From the NCBI RefSeq assembly GCF_963678975.1, contig NC_089274.1, forward strand, positions 45,352,075 to 45,416,074: a stretch of DNA of 64,000 nucleotides. The letters are read 5' to 3'. A program made the translations under genes and the position numbers. The DNA comes from Dysidea avara (Eukaryota; Porifera; Demospongiae; Dictyoceratida; Dysideidae). Of this stretch, positions 13,301 to 22,850 are shown piece after piece; the stretch's first letter is position 1; every line of letters begins with the position of its first letter. Under the pieces are notes generated by a model. The model had not been told where the DNA came from. It did not search any database and saw nothing but the letters and a program-made list of their open reading frames with translations.

Positions 13301-15421
13301 TGTTCACAGTTTGGCTGTTTTGTGCAGATACTTAACCCTTAAAGTCGCATAGGCCGATATATCGGCCGCTACACATGGTTGTAAACAAGGCACTGTAATT
13401 TTCGAAGTGTTTATTCTATGGCTACGCAATTAATGTCGTTTTACTCGTGATGTATTAAGGATTAAAATGATACCTAGGGATTTACCCTACAACAGAAGTA
13501 TGAGGACCAAAACACGCCGTGAAATATAAGCACGCAAATCCTTTACATAATGGTCCATAACTCGGTCCTAGTTGATCCCATTCACTCCAATTAACTGTTG
13601 GCCGATTCGCCATTCAATGGTGAGTAAGGCCATATACAGCTCACGTGATTCTGACATTAATTAAGATGGCAGACAAAGCATGGAATGCGATGTGACGATA
13701 AAACAAGCCACCGTTCTTCACAGCTTCACAGCTTCACACCAAGTAAGCCATTGTTGTTACAGTGGTTATTTAACCTTCCCCTTGTAGCTCAATGAATAAA
13801 CTTTTGTTTGATATCTGGTTTTAGGCTAATGGATTAAGGCAGGCCAAGTTAGCTAGCCATATAAGTTTGTTTTGCATAAACACGCATTCCTCAAAAGTAT
13901 TGTGTGACTTTAAGGGTTAATACAGCATTAGTGATTGTTCTATTAGAGTATAATTGCCAAAGTGCAAGCTACTGGCAGTATTCAATCTTTCTGTATATTT
14001 ATTTTGCAACAGAAGCACATGATGCCCTTGAAATGTAAGCCATGATTTCAGCACTAATTAATCTGTGTCCTTAATTTTAAGTTTGAAAACTTAGATTTCT
14101 AGTATACGAATCTACTACTGAACAAGAAAACAAGCAGCTGAAACTGCATGATACACTACGTAACAACTTGTGTCCAGGTATCTGGGTTGTAATGAGCAAT
14201 GCAGGCCTCCACTAATCCAGGGAATGGGATGTGATGGAATGAACCACTAAAACAAGGAACAGAACAAAATTTTGATACTGCCTAATTATTGATATTACAT
14301 GCATGATTGACTCAAGTCACAGTTTGTTTTGCCTTTAATTTTTTGCAAGTGCTATACAGTATGTGATACAGTATGTGATACAGTATGTGATACAGTATGT
14401 AGCAATGCCTGTTAGACTCTCTCTGGCTGAATTTCTGGCTGGATAGCTTTCAAAGCAGAAATGTATTGAAGGCTACTTGGTTCAAGGTGCTCTATTAAAG
14501 TATCTCAATCAAGCTTTTTTTACATGTTTGGTTTTGCTTATATCTCATTAACTAATACTCTCAGTACTTTCAAACCACAAATGGTTTTCACTGCAATAGT
14601 AACTAGATGTACAGACTGATTTTTAAGTTATTCCGTCAAGCAGATTACCCTGTAGGTGTGACAACAATTGCTTTTGCAATTGCACATAATTCCATTGTTC
14701 TTAGTTTGATCTGTACGAAATTTAGACTGTAAATGTGCTGCATTATGCTCTTACTGCCCTCCAAATTTGAAGTCAATCGCACAAGTTATTGCAACTTGCA
14801 TAAGAAGATTAAGAAGGAAAATATGAAGAAAATAAGATGACGTTTGAAGGCACATATCTTAGTGATGGCTGGGCGGATTCAACTCAAATTTGGAATGGGA
14901 GGTGCCCTACCCTGAGAGAGTTTCCGTAGCAAAACTGGTTGACTTTCCATTCAGGCACTATTGAGCTACAAAAGTGTGAAAAGTTCCTGTAAAATACACA
15001 CTTGTCTGTTGCACATCCACACTAGCTGTACTTGGTTGCATTACACACTATCATGTGTCCTGATAGTTGACCGTTCTGTTGGAATATCTCATGGGGGTAT
15101 CCAACTTTTTGAGTAGTCACATTTCCTAAAAGCAGCTGCACCTTGTACTGTGTTACTATATCAACAGTTACTGTGCTATTATGTTAACTTTATAGTGTTG
15201 AGGACAATGAAACTATTGCAAGAACACGAAGTGATTGTTGGATAGTGTGCAGGAAGTCAGGCCAGAGACAGTTCTTTGTAGTAATATCTCAGAAGAGTGC
15301 AAATTTTACAGAAATTAATGGTAAAGAGTTTCATTATTTAATTCTAATTTACGTTGTAATTTCAGATGAAATTCGAAGACTTTGTACAAAAGAATTTACC
15401 AACATATTCTTTCTAGACTGA
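2159..15421 (+). CDS. CCZ1: Vacuolar fusion protein CCZ1 homolog (15 exons, complete)
   Basis: Subunit of the Mon1-Ccz1 complex, the exchange factor that activates Rab7 on late endosomes. Exons: 2159-2239, 2296-2493, 3140-3214, 3278-3325, 4236-4319, 4966-5017, 5088-5166, 5759-5803, 5915-6005, 6058-6125, 7092-7206, 7738-7901, 11040-11183, 15196-15320, 15366-15421. Every junction is GT-AG and phase-consistent, giving 474 residues against about 480 in vertebrates. Diagnostic blocks in order: ILFYWPKDD, NIGLCEAMINFTRAFNPSK, FLPLDKNMFLKVHYLVNQLE, FLYGDQLVWSGLEHDDMQIF, VDFCKRVDTFLGPLL, YRFIYFNQVNLAVKSS and the C-terminus EFTNIFFLD, which matches human CCZ1 almost exactly. Longin-type domains are expected. 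Introns after exons 4, 5, 10, 12 and 13 are long and filled with transposons. Confidence 0.96.
4321..4408. repeat. (TG)n microsatellite at a CCZ1 splice donor
   Basis: About 44 TG units with one interruption, beginning inside the 5' splice site of CCZ1 exon 5 (AGG then GTATGTGTGTG). The donor is thus formed by the repeat edge. Confidence 0.95.
4409..4922. mobile_element. hAT-type MITE, 'CAGTGTTGGG' family, copy 1
   Basis: Terminal inverted repeats CAGTGTTGGGAGTAAC and its counterpart GTAACTGTCCCAACACTG bound 514 bp rich in TTACGTAATATTATTAC-type palindromes. It lies within a TG microsatellite, so the 8-bp target duplication cannot be told from the repeat. No coding capacity. Confidence 0.75.
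6440..6800. repeat. AT-rich repeat with multiple inverted modules (CCZ1 intron 10)
   Basis: Built of the words TTGGATTCATTGAATGGC, GAATTGAATGG and their complements in both orientations, so it can fold into several hairpins. Probably a degenerate MITE; exact ends not resolved. Confidence 0.45.
8012..8321. mobile_element. MITE with 27-bp inverted termini (CCZ1 intron 12)
   Basis: Left end near 8012-8039 contains AATGGCTCAGATCACAAA; the right end, 8296-8321, contains TTTGTGATCTGAGCCATT. The inverted repeats also share AATTTCC/GGAAATT-like flanks. Non-coding. Confidence 0.6.
8317..8957. mobile_element. Composite repeat bounded by inverted TTATATTTCAGAAGGC ends, containing a DIRS-like fossil
   Basis: The sequence TTATATTTCAGAAGGCTTAG at the left recurs inverted at the right (GAGACTGAGCCTTCTGAAAT). 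A third copy of AGAAGGCTCAGTCTCACAT lies at about 8063. On the minus strand, 8857-8528 encodes about 109 residues including LRQIYKEALNLSQKLRVLAH and FIGKLKAASQA. These resemble the region after the reverse transcriptase in DIRS/Ngaro-type retrotransposons. It is a broken, old fragment of a much longer element. Confidence 0.4.
9111..9903. mobile_element. MITE of the GAGCTGAATCCTGAAAAAC family, split by a nested MITE
   Basis: Left end TAAGCTGAGCCCTGAGAAAAC and right end TTAAGGGTTCAACTCAACATG are inverted. The interior (9653-9880) matches the element at 50728-51108 (shared words AAAGGTGTCAA, AGACA.GT, GGCTCCA, GGAAAG.ACTGTG). A different element occupies 9144-9648. Confidence 0.65.
9144..9648. 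mobile_element. Inner MITE, TACC(A/G)TATT termini, TA target
   Basis: Termini TACCATATTGCCTCGTATAA and the complement of TATACAAGGAAATACGGTA are imperfect inverted repeats. The body repeats TTTATT.GAGACTGG.GTTTATT modules. It sits inside the 9111-9903 element, so it is younger. TA at both edges suggests a Tc1/mariner-type target. Confidence 0.6.
10180..10440. other. Unclassified intronic stretch of CCZ1 intron 12
   Basis: Less AT-rich than its surroundings and open for 62 codons on the plus strand (10251-10439, start MHISWTYLCVPVLF). No recognisable domain and no splice-consistent link to CCZ1. Possibly an old repeat. Confidence 0.2.
10601..10927. mobile_element. Long-palindrome (foldback) MITE in CCZ1 intron 12
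   Basis: Two arms of about 155 bp pair almost perfectly around a short spacer near 10767-10774. For example, ACCTGCAGATATACTAGTGG on the left pairs with CCACTAGTATATCTGCAGGT on the right, and AAGCTGGATTAGG pairs with CCTAATCCAGCTT. No coding capacity. Confidence 0.85.
11281..11856. mobile_element. MITE with about 40-bp inverted termini and TA target (CCZ1 intron 13)
   Basis: Left terminus GAGGTTTTCAGAAGAATCTA, right terminus the complement of GGATTCTTTTGAAACCTC. Both continue into AAACATGTATATTTA-type sequence. TA flanks both ends, as in Tc1/mariner-like elements. Confidence 0.75.
12579..13256. mobile_element. hAT MITE with 8-bp target duplication ATATCTAC
   Basis: Starts TAGAGGTGTACTGATATACC and ends TATATCGGTACACCTCTA, inverted. 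Flanked on both sides by a perfect ATATCTAC (12571-12578 and 13257-13264), the 8-bp target duplication of hAT transposons. The 678-bp body has GATACGATACACCGATAT-type subrepeats and no transposase. Confidence 0.9.
13336..13916. mobile_element. piggyBac-type MITE at a TTAA target
   Basis: Starts CCCTTAAAGTCGCATAGG and ends GTGTGACTTTAAGGG, inverted, with TTAA at both sides (13332-13335, 13917-13920). This is the piggyBac signature. 581 bp, no transposase. Confidence 0.85.
14353..14402. repeat. 12-bp tandem repeat (TACAGTATGTGA)x4
   Basis: Four nearly perfect direct copies of TACAGTATGTGA inside CCZ1 intron 13. Confidence 0.9.
14490..15080. repeat. Dispersed repeat related to 45262-46110
   Basis: Begins with CTCTATTAAAGTATCTCAATC, contains TTACCCTGTAGGTGTGACA and an AAGAAG-rich stretch, and ends with ACACACTATCATGTGTC, the same order of words as in 45262-46110. 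Class unknown; no coding region. Confidence 0.6.
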
Positions 15422-15769
15422 CTGCTGTGTTGTATTACCTTCACCCATTCATATACATGTATGGTTAATAATTTATTGTTTAATTTGTGTAGTGTGGTGT
15501 AAATACTTTCACTATAATAATGATGCATTTAATTTATGATGCATTTTAGGGTTGAGCAGTGTTGAAATTTAGAGGTGAAGATATAGAAAAGGAAGAGTGA
15601 ACAACTGCCACTCCTCACTTTGAAAGTGGAGGGGCAGTGCCTCTCACTTTTTTCTATGCCCAGAAGCTCAAGTACGGCGGCTATTGTACCTCTTTTTACT
15701 GATCATCATTAGCCATAGCATCTGTGCTAAAAATTTTGCCTTAATCAATGTTATAATAATAATAGAGAT

Positions 15770-15822
15770 CTAGTTACTCTAATAGAGCAGTCACTTAACA
15801 ATTCTAATAGAACATTCTTAGA
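15770..15822. repeat. Paired TCTAATAGA(A/G)CAGTCA motif
   Basis: ACTCTAATAGAGCAGTCA is followed about 28 bp later by TCTAATAGAACATTC. The motif recurs across the window (see 19762, 25653, 30226, 45260). Confidence 0.7.
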
Positions 15823-15889
15823 AGTTGGTTTCTACTACAGTGTAATAATAAATTAAGTATGCCATTTATCCTGCATTAAAAGATGTATC

Positions 15890-16300
15890 TATACATAATC
15901 AAGTGCATGGGCCTATTGCAAGGGCTTGTTTGTGGCAAATGGACAAGAGTCCTCCTTATTTCAAGTTATGGCAGGAGTACCTCAAAAGTGGTGTTTGTTC
16001 ATTGTGCTGTTCAACTTGTATGTAACATCTCAACTTGCATCTTGTTTATAAAATGTGATCCCTACTAAGGATTTGAGGTTGAGTGCTACTGCTGCTGAAA
16101 TTAATGCTGATCTTTGTAGAGTTGTTGATTTGCATGGGGGGAACATTTCATGACCATGGCGAGTTCCATTAGAACTACCTCCTCAGACTTGGATGTGCTA
16201 CAGACATTTGGAATAATACACAACAGGATAACGTTCACTTTAATGTTTGTCAGAGTTGGACTGAACTCACAAATAGCGCATACAACATGTCATTTGTACA
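15890..16300 (+). pseudogene. LINE reverse-transcriptase remnant
   Basis: One frame reads FVANGQESSLFQVMAGVPQ followed by CLFIVLFNLYV, the GVPQGS-to-LYIND region of non-LTR reverse transcriptase. A TAA follows at once. After a frame change, INADLCRVVDLHGG fits the next conserved block (the VN.DL..I..W region). Only this C-terminal part of the RT is visible, with several stops, so it is an old dead copy. The LINE clade cannot be assigned. Confidence 0.6.
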
Positions 16301-17127
16301 TTGTGTAAATTAAAGTAGTTGCTGTAAGGGTGTGTGATCATTGTAAGAAAATGATAGATTCCAAACTTTCCATCATGGGAACACATGTATTACTAAAATT
16401 GCTCAGATTCAATCTCAAAGCATTCTGTGGTGGACATGCTGGCATCGGTGCTAAAGCATATTAGTGTGCATTGTACATACCTCTAAGGTGTAACTAATAC
16501 AGTGTGTATTGGATTACAGTACTTGGTAAATGACAGCCATCCCTTATGAAATCCCTCCCCCTTCCAAATGGAATACTGTTTCTGCCCCTGATTTTTTTGT
16601 GTCATGCACGATACATCTTTATGGAAAAATCTAGCACTAAATATTGTATTTCATATGTTGATAGTTCGTAGTGTTTGACCACTCCATTACTGTACTTCAA
16701 TTTTTCAGTGCCTGATACTGCAACCGTTTGTTCAGTGGCATGTGACCGGCAATACTAGACTAGAATGATACATGCAGTGAGTGAAACACATTCAACATGT
16801 GTATGCATGCACCTCCAGGAAGTTTTTTGAAAAATAGCTATGATGAGATTAAGCAAATACTGGCCTAGGATAAAATTGTGAAATAATTAATTTAATTAAA
16901 ATAATTGACTGTACAAACTCATATGACCAGATCAGATTTGTAAGCCAATGGTGCTATCGCAAGTAAGACATAGTAGACACAATTAACTTTATGTATTCTG
17001 TGGTCACAGGTTGCTATTTCATTCTGAGTTATTACTAGCCCCATCATTTACAACTAGCCTAATTATATTTTATAAAAATAAGGAAAAGTATAAAAATTAT
17101 AGCTATTTATACATGAATCAGCTGTAG
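16301..17127. other. Intergenic, no gene seen
   Basis: AT-rich sequence between the LINE remnant and the Bak-like gene, holding the 3' UTR of the latter. No open frame with recognisable content, no clear repeat. Confidence 0.5.
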
Positions 17128-17982
17128 TCATCTATTTATATAGTATTGATAAATAATTGATGTCACAACAATGACTCCTGCTACCAGGACAATGGTGTTC
17201 ATGCTTGGAAATTGGTTGCTGAGACTATAGGTTTCAGGGGCATCTATTTCTTCAGTATATACTCTTGTGATGTAGTCATGAACACATTTGTACACAAACA
17301 CCCATCCGCCTTGTTGTGCTACCCATTTGTGAAGGTCATAACGCAAACAAGCTCTGACGAGGAGCCGAGCAGTGATCTTCAAAATCCAATCAAGCTCTTC
17401 TTTATGATCAGCAGTATTTTGCAGGCTTTGCTTGTAATGTTTGACCAATAAAATGGTAAAAGTCGTACACTTCAAAAACGTCACAAGTAGTTCAGTTGCA
17501 TTCTGGTCGGCTACAGGCTTCTTTATCAGTTGGTCAATTGCATCATCAAATATTTGCTCTAATTGTTGGGTATTGCGTATAGGATCCGGAGCGTCGCCAG
17601 TAGCTTGGCCAGTAGGCGCTGAGGCCACAACGGTATGCACCAATTCCCGCAAGGCCTCCACTACATTACCTTCTTGTCTACGTTCTTGATCGGTTTCAAA
17701 AATCTTTTCGGATATGTCGCTAGCAGCACGTTTCAACTCTGTTCCAATCTTTGCAACATAGTCTACTGTTCCCTGTTCTGCTGGCCTCACCGTAGTCACT
17801 TCTAATTGGGACTGTTCCGCTTCTGACTGCGACGCTTCGTGGTTTTCGCCTAGTGTAGCGGATTCCAACAATCTGTAACTAGCGTCTTGTAGTTCTGTTT
17901 CTTCCAAAACAGTTGTTTCATCGCTCACTGAATCATAGTGCTTCTGTTCTGCTGTTGCTTCACTTGCTTGTTTACTAGCCAT
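17128..17982 (-). CDS. Bak/Bax-like Bcl-2 family protein (intronless, 284 aa)
   Basis: Likely a mitochondrial outer-membrane regulator or effector of apoptosis. The N-terminal 70 residues are acidic and Ser/Thr/Gln-rich without a fold. Residues about 79-95 (IGTELKRAASDISEKIF) align with the BH3 helix of Bak, with Ala for the usual Gly and Ser for the first Asp. The region that should hold BH1, 163-182 (ELLVTFLKCTTFTILLV), lacks NWGR. BH2 is clear at 217-231, LHKWVAQQGGWVFVY, close to Bak RWIAQRGGW. A C-terminal transmembrane anchor spans about 261-281 with a short YYINR tail. The ATG at 17982 gives a single open exon. Bak-like proteins are known from sponges. Which subclass (pro- or anti-apoptotic) cannot be decided from sequence alone. 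Confidence 0.8.
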   Translation of the reverse strand: MASKQASEATAEQKHYDSVSDETTVLEETELQDASYRLLESATLGENHEASQSEAEQSQLEVTTVRPAEQGTVDYVAKIGTELKRAASDISEKIFETDQERRQEGNVVEALRELVHTVVASAPTGQATGDAPDPIRNTQQLEQIFDDAIDQLIKKPVADQNATELLVTFLKCTTFTILLVKHYKQSLQNTADHKEELDWILKITARLLVRACLRYDLHKWVAQQGGWVFVYKCVHDYITRVYTEEIDAPETYSLSNQFPSMNTIVLVAGVIVVTSIIYQYYINR

Positions 17983-18660
17983 TAAACGCCCCGAAACGCC
18001 CTATACTGCTTAAAAAACGATCCGGCAGTTTACATACTAGGAAAATTAAATCTCCGTAAATTCAATAGAGTAAAGTATCAATTATCGGACAATATGATGT
18101 TCGGACAGCTGCCATTCACTTCCTGGGAATCCTGCAGCTTTGGTTATTGTACCAAAAGGTAGGCTACAATAAGCAATAATTATCCTCCAATAATCAGCTT
18201 TGCATGATTAAAAGTTTAAGAGTTACAGCCAATAGTATGCTTAGTCCGATAAAATCTATGCTCGGATAAAACTATTCAGTATTTTATTATTTTTTATTAT
18301 TATTATTATTGATTAGCAAAACCCATTGGGTAAATCGCTAATGTACAAAAACAAAATTTTAGTGTCTATGAATTTTGCAAACGGTTCTTGAAAGTAAGTA
18401 AGTCTATATAACTATCAGTTGTTGGACCGGCTTTTATTTTTACTACCAGTAAACAATGTCCAATTTATTTCAAATTTGTATGCAATATAGCTACCTGTAC
18501 TCATTAGCTATTAATGGCCAAAAAATGGTTTCATTATCTTTAGCATAGAGGGAGTACGAGCCTTCCAATTTGGGTTTTACTCTTTTCACCACCTTTCATA
18601 ACCCTTACGTAATATTAAGCTCAAAAGCATCCAGACTTCCTACTGTAGTTGTTGCTCTCT
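17983..18660. other. Intergenic, upstream of the Bak-like gene
   Basis: The promoter of the Bak-like gene should lie in the first few hundred bases. A (TTA)n tract is at 18288-18310. No gene seen. Confidence 0.5.
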
Positions 18661-18665
18661 CTCAT

Positions 18666-18835
18666 CGACTTTAGGGCACGCATCTAGTAGTTTCCGCGAG
18701 TAGTCGACTTTAGGGGATGCGTCCAGTAGTTGCCGCGAGTAGTAGACTTTAGGGGAAGCGTCCAGTAGTTGCCACGAGTATAGACTTTAGGGGAATTAAG
18801 CGTCTAGTAGTGTTAGCGTTAGCGTTAGGGTTAGA
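18666..18835. repeat. 39-bp minisatellite (about 3.6 units) ending in telomere-like GTTAGCG/GTTAGGG
   Basis: Units start CGACTTTAGGG or AGACTTTAGGG and continue with GCGTCCAGTAGTTGCCGCGA. The last unit runs into GTTAGCGTTAGCGTTAGGG. More GC-rich than its surroundings. Confidence 0.85.
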
Positions 18836-18901
18836 GTTCAGCTTTTGTTTCTTCTTCACCTTTAGGGTTAGGTTATTCTTACTAAATACAGCTTATTTCG
18901 C

Positions 18902-19580
18902 AGGGCCGGAGGAGGGAAAATTGAGTTGGTCAGGCCATTGACTATAATGTTGAAATTACTACTATATACATGCCAATGAGAGAGGAGCTGTTGCACAGTG
19001 TGCGAAGCACACTCTGCGAAGTGTGAAGCATGAGCATTCTAGGGGGCTCTGGGGGCATGTCCCCACAGGGAAATTTTTGAAAATCACTGAGACACTCAGA
19101 TATGCAATTTTAGTGATATTTCACTGCTAGCTAGCTATATGAAAATGCTCAAGCCTATCTGTTGTTCTTCAGACTTTCTATACTATGTATAATTGTAGAC
19201 CTGACATACAGGGGACACAGCATGAAACTTGCTGTATAGTTCATTTAATTATAGCTGGCAATTATAGAAGTTTAATGGGGGATCTGGGGGTGCAACCCCC
19301 AGGAGATGCAGAATTTTTGCAATTTAAAGGCTTGAAAATGCCTTAAAATTTAAAATTGATGCTAAATTTTAAAGTAGCAACTTGCAACTTTCCCCCCAAA
19401 TTTCACAGGGAACCCAATAGTCAGTGCGTAGCGAGCTATATAAGGATTTTTATGTAGTTTATCAGCTAGAAATGGTAGCTGGTGAGGTGGAAAGCTCTTG
19501 TCGGTTGGGTCTCACTTTACCAAACTATATAGAAATAAGTCTGGGTCAGCTCAGCCCCCCCCCCCCTCATATCAACTACT
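18902..19580. mobile_element. Probable hAT-like MITE (CAGGGCCGGAGGAGG ends)
   Basis: Begins CAGGGCCGGAGGAGGG and ends CTTCCTCCACCACTG, imperfect inverted repeats. The interior holds GTGCGAAGCAC and a TCTAGGGGGCTCTGGGGGCAT block shared with the element at 63008-63621. No clean target duplication was found. Confidence 0.5.
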
Positions 19581-19761
19581 TCCTCCACCACTGGTGACAG
19601 TCTTATTATTGTTGTATTGACAATTTATCATAGCAAAACACTATATAGTCTACTACTGTATTTCAATAGCATGCAAGCAATTACATTTAACTATGTAGCA
19701 TCCGTCATAGCCCAGCAACACTATATACTTTCACCTCCCACTGCATGCATAAAAACAATTG

Positions 19762-19806
19762 AGATAATCTAATAGAACAGTCAAGTAACCACTTTAATAG
19801 AGTATA
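19762..19806. repeat. Paired TCTAATAGAACAGTCA motif
   Basis: AATCTAATAGAACAGTCA followed by CTTTAATAGAGTATA, spaced like the other pairs. Confidence 0.6.
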
Positions 19807-20204
19807 TAGCAAACCACAACTTTTGCCCTGCAGTTAGCTCTAAAAATGATATTATTAAAAGTAGCCAAAAATCCAATCTTAAAATTTCAAATTATTTTGG
19901 AGGCACATTCATGATGCCATATTATTTTATTCCCTATCTACTATCTATATATAATACATTTTATTATAATTTTCAGAAACCCACCACTGAAATGTCTCAT
20001 GGTATGAATTGTTTATTGTCATACTCGGTAATATCATATATCCACACATTTGACCACATATGTACTAAACTACAAAATATTACTATATAAAGTATGTTAT
20101 ACACAATGCATCCTGTTTTAACATATATATACTGATCATATTACAAGAAAATATCACATTACCATATTAAGCTATACATACCTACTACACACTGTCACTG
20201 TTAG

Positions 20205-20256
20205 TATAAAAGAGATCACATTGTGAGGTGATCACTAGTTCATCAGTAGCTCTACA
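20205..20256 (+). promoter_or_regulatory. FReD promoter 1A: TATA box plus inverted repeat
   Basis: TATAAAAG at 20205-20212 is followed by GATCAC-ATTGTGAG-GTGATC (20214-20233), then CTAGTTCATCAGTAGC up to the ATG at 20257. The same arrangement precedes all six FReD copies in the window. Transcription probably starts within or just after the inverted repeat. Confidence 0.8.
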
Positions 20257-21871
20257 ATGACTACTATTACTATTACTACAATAATACTACTACTGGCTAT
20301 TGAGAAAGTACTCTCCAGTGGTCAGCAGACCAATAGTACTCATGTCATCAACAGCTGTTGTGATCTACAATTAGGTTGCTTCACCTTCTCCAGGACAACT
20401 AGAAAATCAGGAATTTATGTCGTTACTAAACTCTGTAGTGTGGATGATCAATGTGAAACTGAGGCTTATTGTGACACTATCAATGGAGGAGGAGGATGGT
20501 TAGTGGTACAGAGGAGACAAGATGAATCTGTTGACTTTAACAGGACCTGGGTTGGGGGGTTACTATTCAGTGGACTGGAACACTGGACTGGACTACTGGA
20601 CTGACATATTTTTGATTTTTACACATTCTATGGTTGGATTTATGGAGTCTTGCCAGTAAGTACCCTTAGGGCACCTGCAGCCCACTTCTAAACACTGAAG
20701 ACGAACAATGGAATATGCGAAAACTGTCTCTTATCTTGATAATTTTGCTACTGTTCATTATGCCACTATACAACATTTATTTCTTACCCTGGTGTGTAGT
20801 AATGCTGCAGGCAATTGATTGTGACAGCAATAGTTAATCAGCAATCAGCTAGCCAGTAGATGGTATCCTTCGAGTTATATCCTTAGAGCAAGCTTGAGGA
20901 GCAAGCAAGCTAGTCTTGCTGCCAGATTTCTGTCTCAGTGCAGGGGCTTATCAATTAATGATTATAAGTAGCCAAACTGAAAAATCTCTAATTGGTAAGC
21001 CCCTGCACTGAGAGGCAAGTCTAGAGGTCTAGCCATGCTGGCGACACTAAGGATATCTTGAAAGATATTGTCTACTGGCTAGTTGATTGCTGGTTAACTA
21101 TTGCTGTCACATTCAATTACTACACACCAGGGTAAGGAATAAGTGTTGTATAGTAGCATAATAAACAGCAGCGAAAATATTAAGAGACAGTTTTCGCATA
21201 TTCCACTGTTCGTCTTCAGCATTTAGAAGTGGGCTGCAGGTGCCCTAAGGGTACTTACTAGCAAGACTCCATAAATCCAACCATAGAATGTGCAAAAACC
21301 AAAAATATGTCAGTCCAGTAGTCCAGTCCAGTGTTCCAGTCCAGTAGTCCAGTCCAGTGTTCCAGTCCAGTAGTCCAGTCCACTGAATAGTAACCCCCGC
21401 CTGGGTTGAGTATGAAGATGGATTTGGCAAGTTGACTGGAGAATTTTGGTATGGACTGAGACCCCTCCACTGCCTTACTGGTAAAGATGGCTGGGAAATG
21501 AGAATGGACCTCACATTAACTAATGGTAATAAGGTCATCCTCCATTATGAACAGTTTAAAGTTGCATCAGCTAAAGACAAGTACAAACTAACTGTTGGAG
21601 GATTCCAGGGACCACTACTGATCCAATGGCACACAGCAACAAAATGTACTTCACCACTAAAGACAGCGACAGTGATCAATGGGATAGAAATTGTGCAATA
21701 CATCAATATGGCCCAGCCCGCCATGTGCGTGGAGGATGGTGGTATAATTTATGTCATCGAGTTAATCCCAACACTTATTATACTCATGAACAGGGGGTTT
21801 ATCTCAGCAACCAGTGGTATGCCATCACGTTCTCTGAGATGAAGATCAGGCCACTCAATTGTAACATTTAA
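20257..21871 (+). pseudogene. FReD gene 1A, interrupted by a foldback transposon and frameshifted
   Basis: A secreted fibrinogen-related lectin gene of the same type as 1B. The N-terminus (MTTITITTIILLLAIEKVLS, a signal peptide) and the start of the domain (DTINGGGGWLVVQRRQD, VDFNRTW) are open up to 20554. There an 845-bp foldback element (20555-21399) interrupts the exon. The domain resumes after it with EYEDGFGKLTGEFWYGLRPL. A one-base loss near 21608 (CCAGGGACC where 1B has CAGGGGACC) shifts the frame. The true C-terminus (RGGWWYNLCHRVNPN to IRPLNCNI) is open in another frame to TAA at 21869-21871. Not functional as it stands. Confidence 0.88.
20555..21399. mobile_element. Mutator-like foldback transposon, 9-bp target duplication CCTGGGTTG
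   Basis: Two arms of about 400 bp (20555-20960 and 21005-21399) pair over most of their length; ends GGGGGTTACTATTCAGTGGA and its complement. Flanked by CCTGGGTTG at 20546-20554 and 21400-21408, while copy 1B shows the uninterrupted site. A 9-bp duplication with long termini points to a MULE-type element. The termini contain a 26-bp subrepeat (CTGGACTGGAACACTGGACT...), one unit at the left and about three at the right. No transposase. Confidence 0.85.
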
Positions 21872-22750
21872 TACACAACCCTCACACAATGTACTATCAG
21901 TTAGTTATACACCAGTAGCTATACTGGAGTGTGTAGTGTGGATCAGTTACTATTCTCATTGTACACTTTATTTACACACACTAACATGTACTACACTTAC
22001 AATATACATTGTATTGTGATGCACATAGAAAGATAAACATTTTGAATTACATTGACTTGCAATTGTGGAATGGGAATAAGTAGCTATATGAAGATGTGTG
22101 TACATATGAAATGTTTATAGTATAGTACAGTACTGCATATGCATGCACACAGAGACATAGAGGCAGATATACTATACTATACACACAACACACATCAAAA
22201 GGAAAAAACAAAGCCTCTCGGGACTATGCAAAACACTGCATACTATTGTCACCAGTGAACCTGAACTAGGGTATCTTTACACCACTCAGGTATGGTGTGT
22301 GCTGTTTGAAGCGCTTTGATAAAACGTGTTCTGATTTTGTCAGTGCAATTAATAGTACAAGAAAAAAAATACAAAAACGTGGTGTGCAAAAAAACTGTAG
22401 TGGAAAGAACTGACAAGGTTAGGGTTTGAACCTATGTACGCCAAGCCAAACACAACAGTTTACCCAGCCATCCACCCACACATACTAACTTTTAAGTTTA
22501 CTACTGCACTATGAAGTCACTTTCACAATTTTATGGCTTATAATAGTATTCAGTAATAGTACAGTTCTTAGCACTGAGTGTATTACTGATTTAAACACAT
22601 GTCAGGATCATGGTTAGAGGTAATGTATTTCATGCTTCTTTGATTTATTTGTAGCTCACTGAACTTTATTCAGTTTGCTCACATGACTGTTTTCTAGTCC
22701 ATTATACATACGGTCATAACTGTCAGTACTGTTTTTTTATAGCCAGAGAG

Positions 22751-22850
22751 GCTTGTAGTGTAGCTGAACTCTCTACTGTGTGACTTGTTACTCTCTTTAC
22801 TGTAGAGTGACTTGTACATAGCTGAGCACTCTACTGGGTTACATGTGATG
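22751..22850. repeat. Seed of the 31-bp minisatellite
   Basis: About three degenerate units: GTAGCTGAACTCTCTACTG, TGTGACTTGTTACTCTC, CATAGCTGAGCACTCTACTG. Same words as the 42.07-45.2 kb array. Confidence 0.75.

Noticed and set aside
17212-17689. Plus-strand frames of 79 and 82 codons
   Set aside because: Shadows of the Bak-like gene on the minus strand.
20257-20604. Short 115-residue FReD protein with a GLLFSGLEHWTGLLD tail
   Set aside because: The tail is read from the inserted foldback. The gene is interrupted and the domain incomplete.
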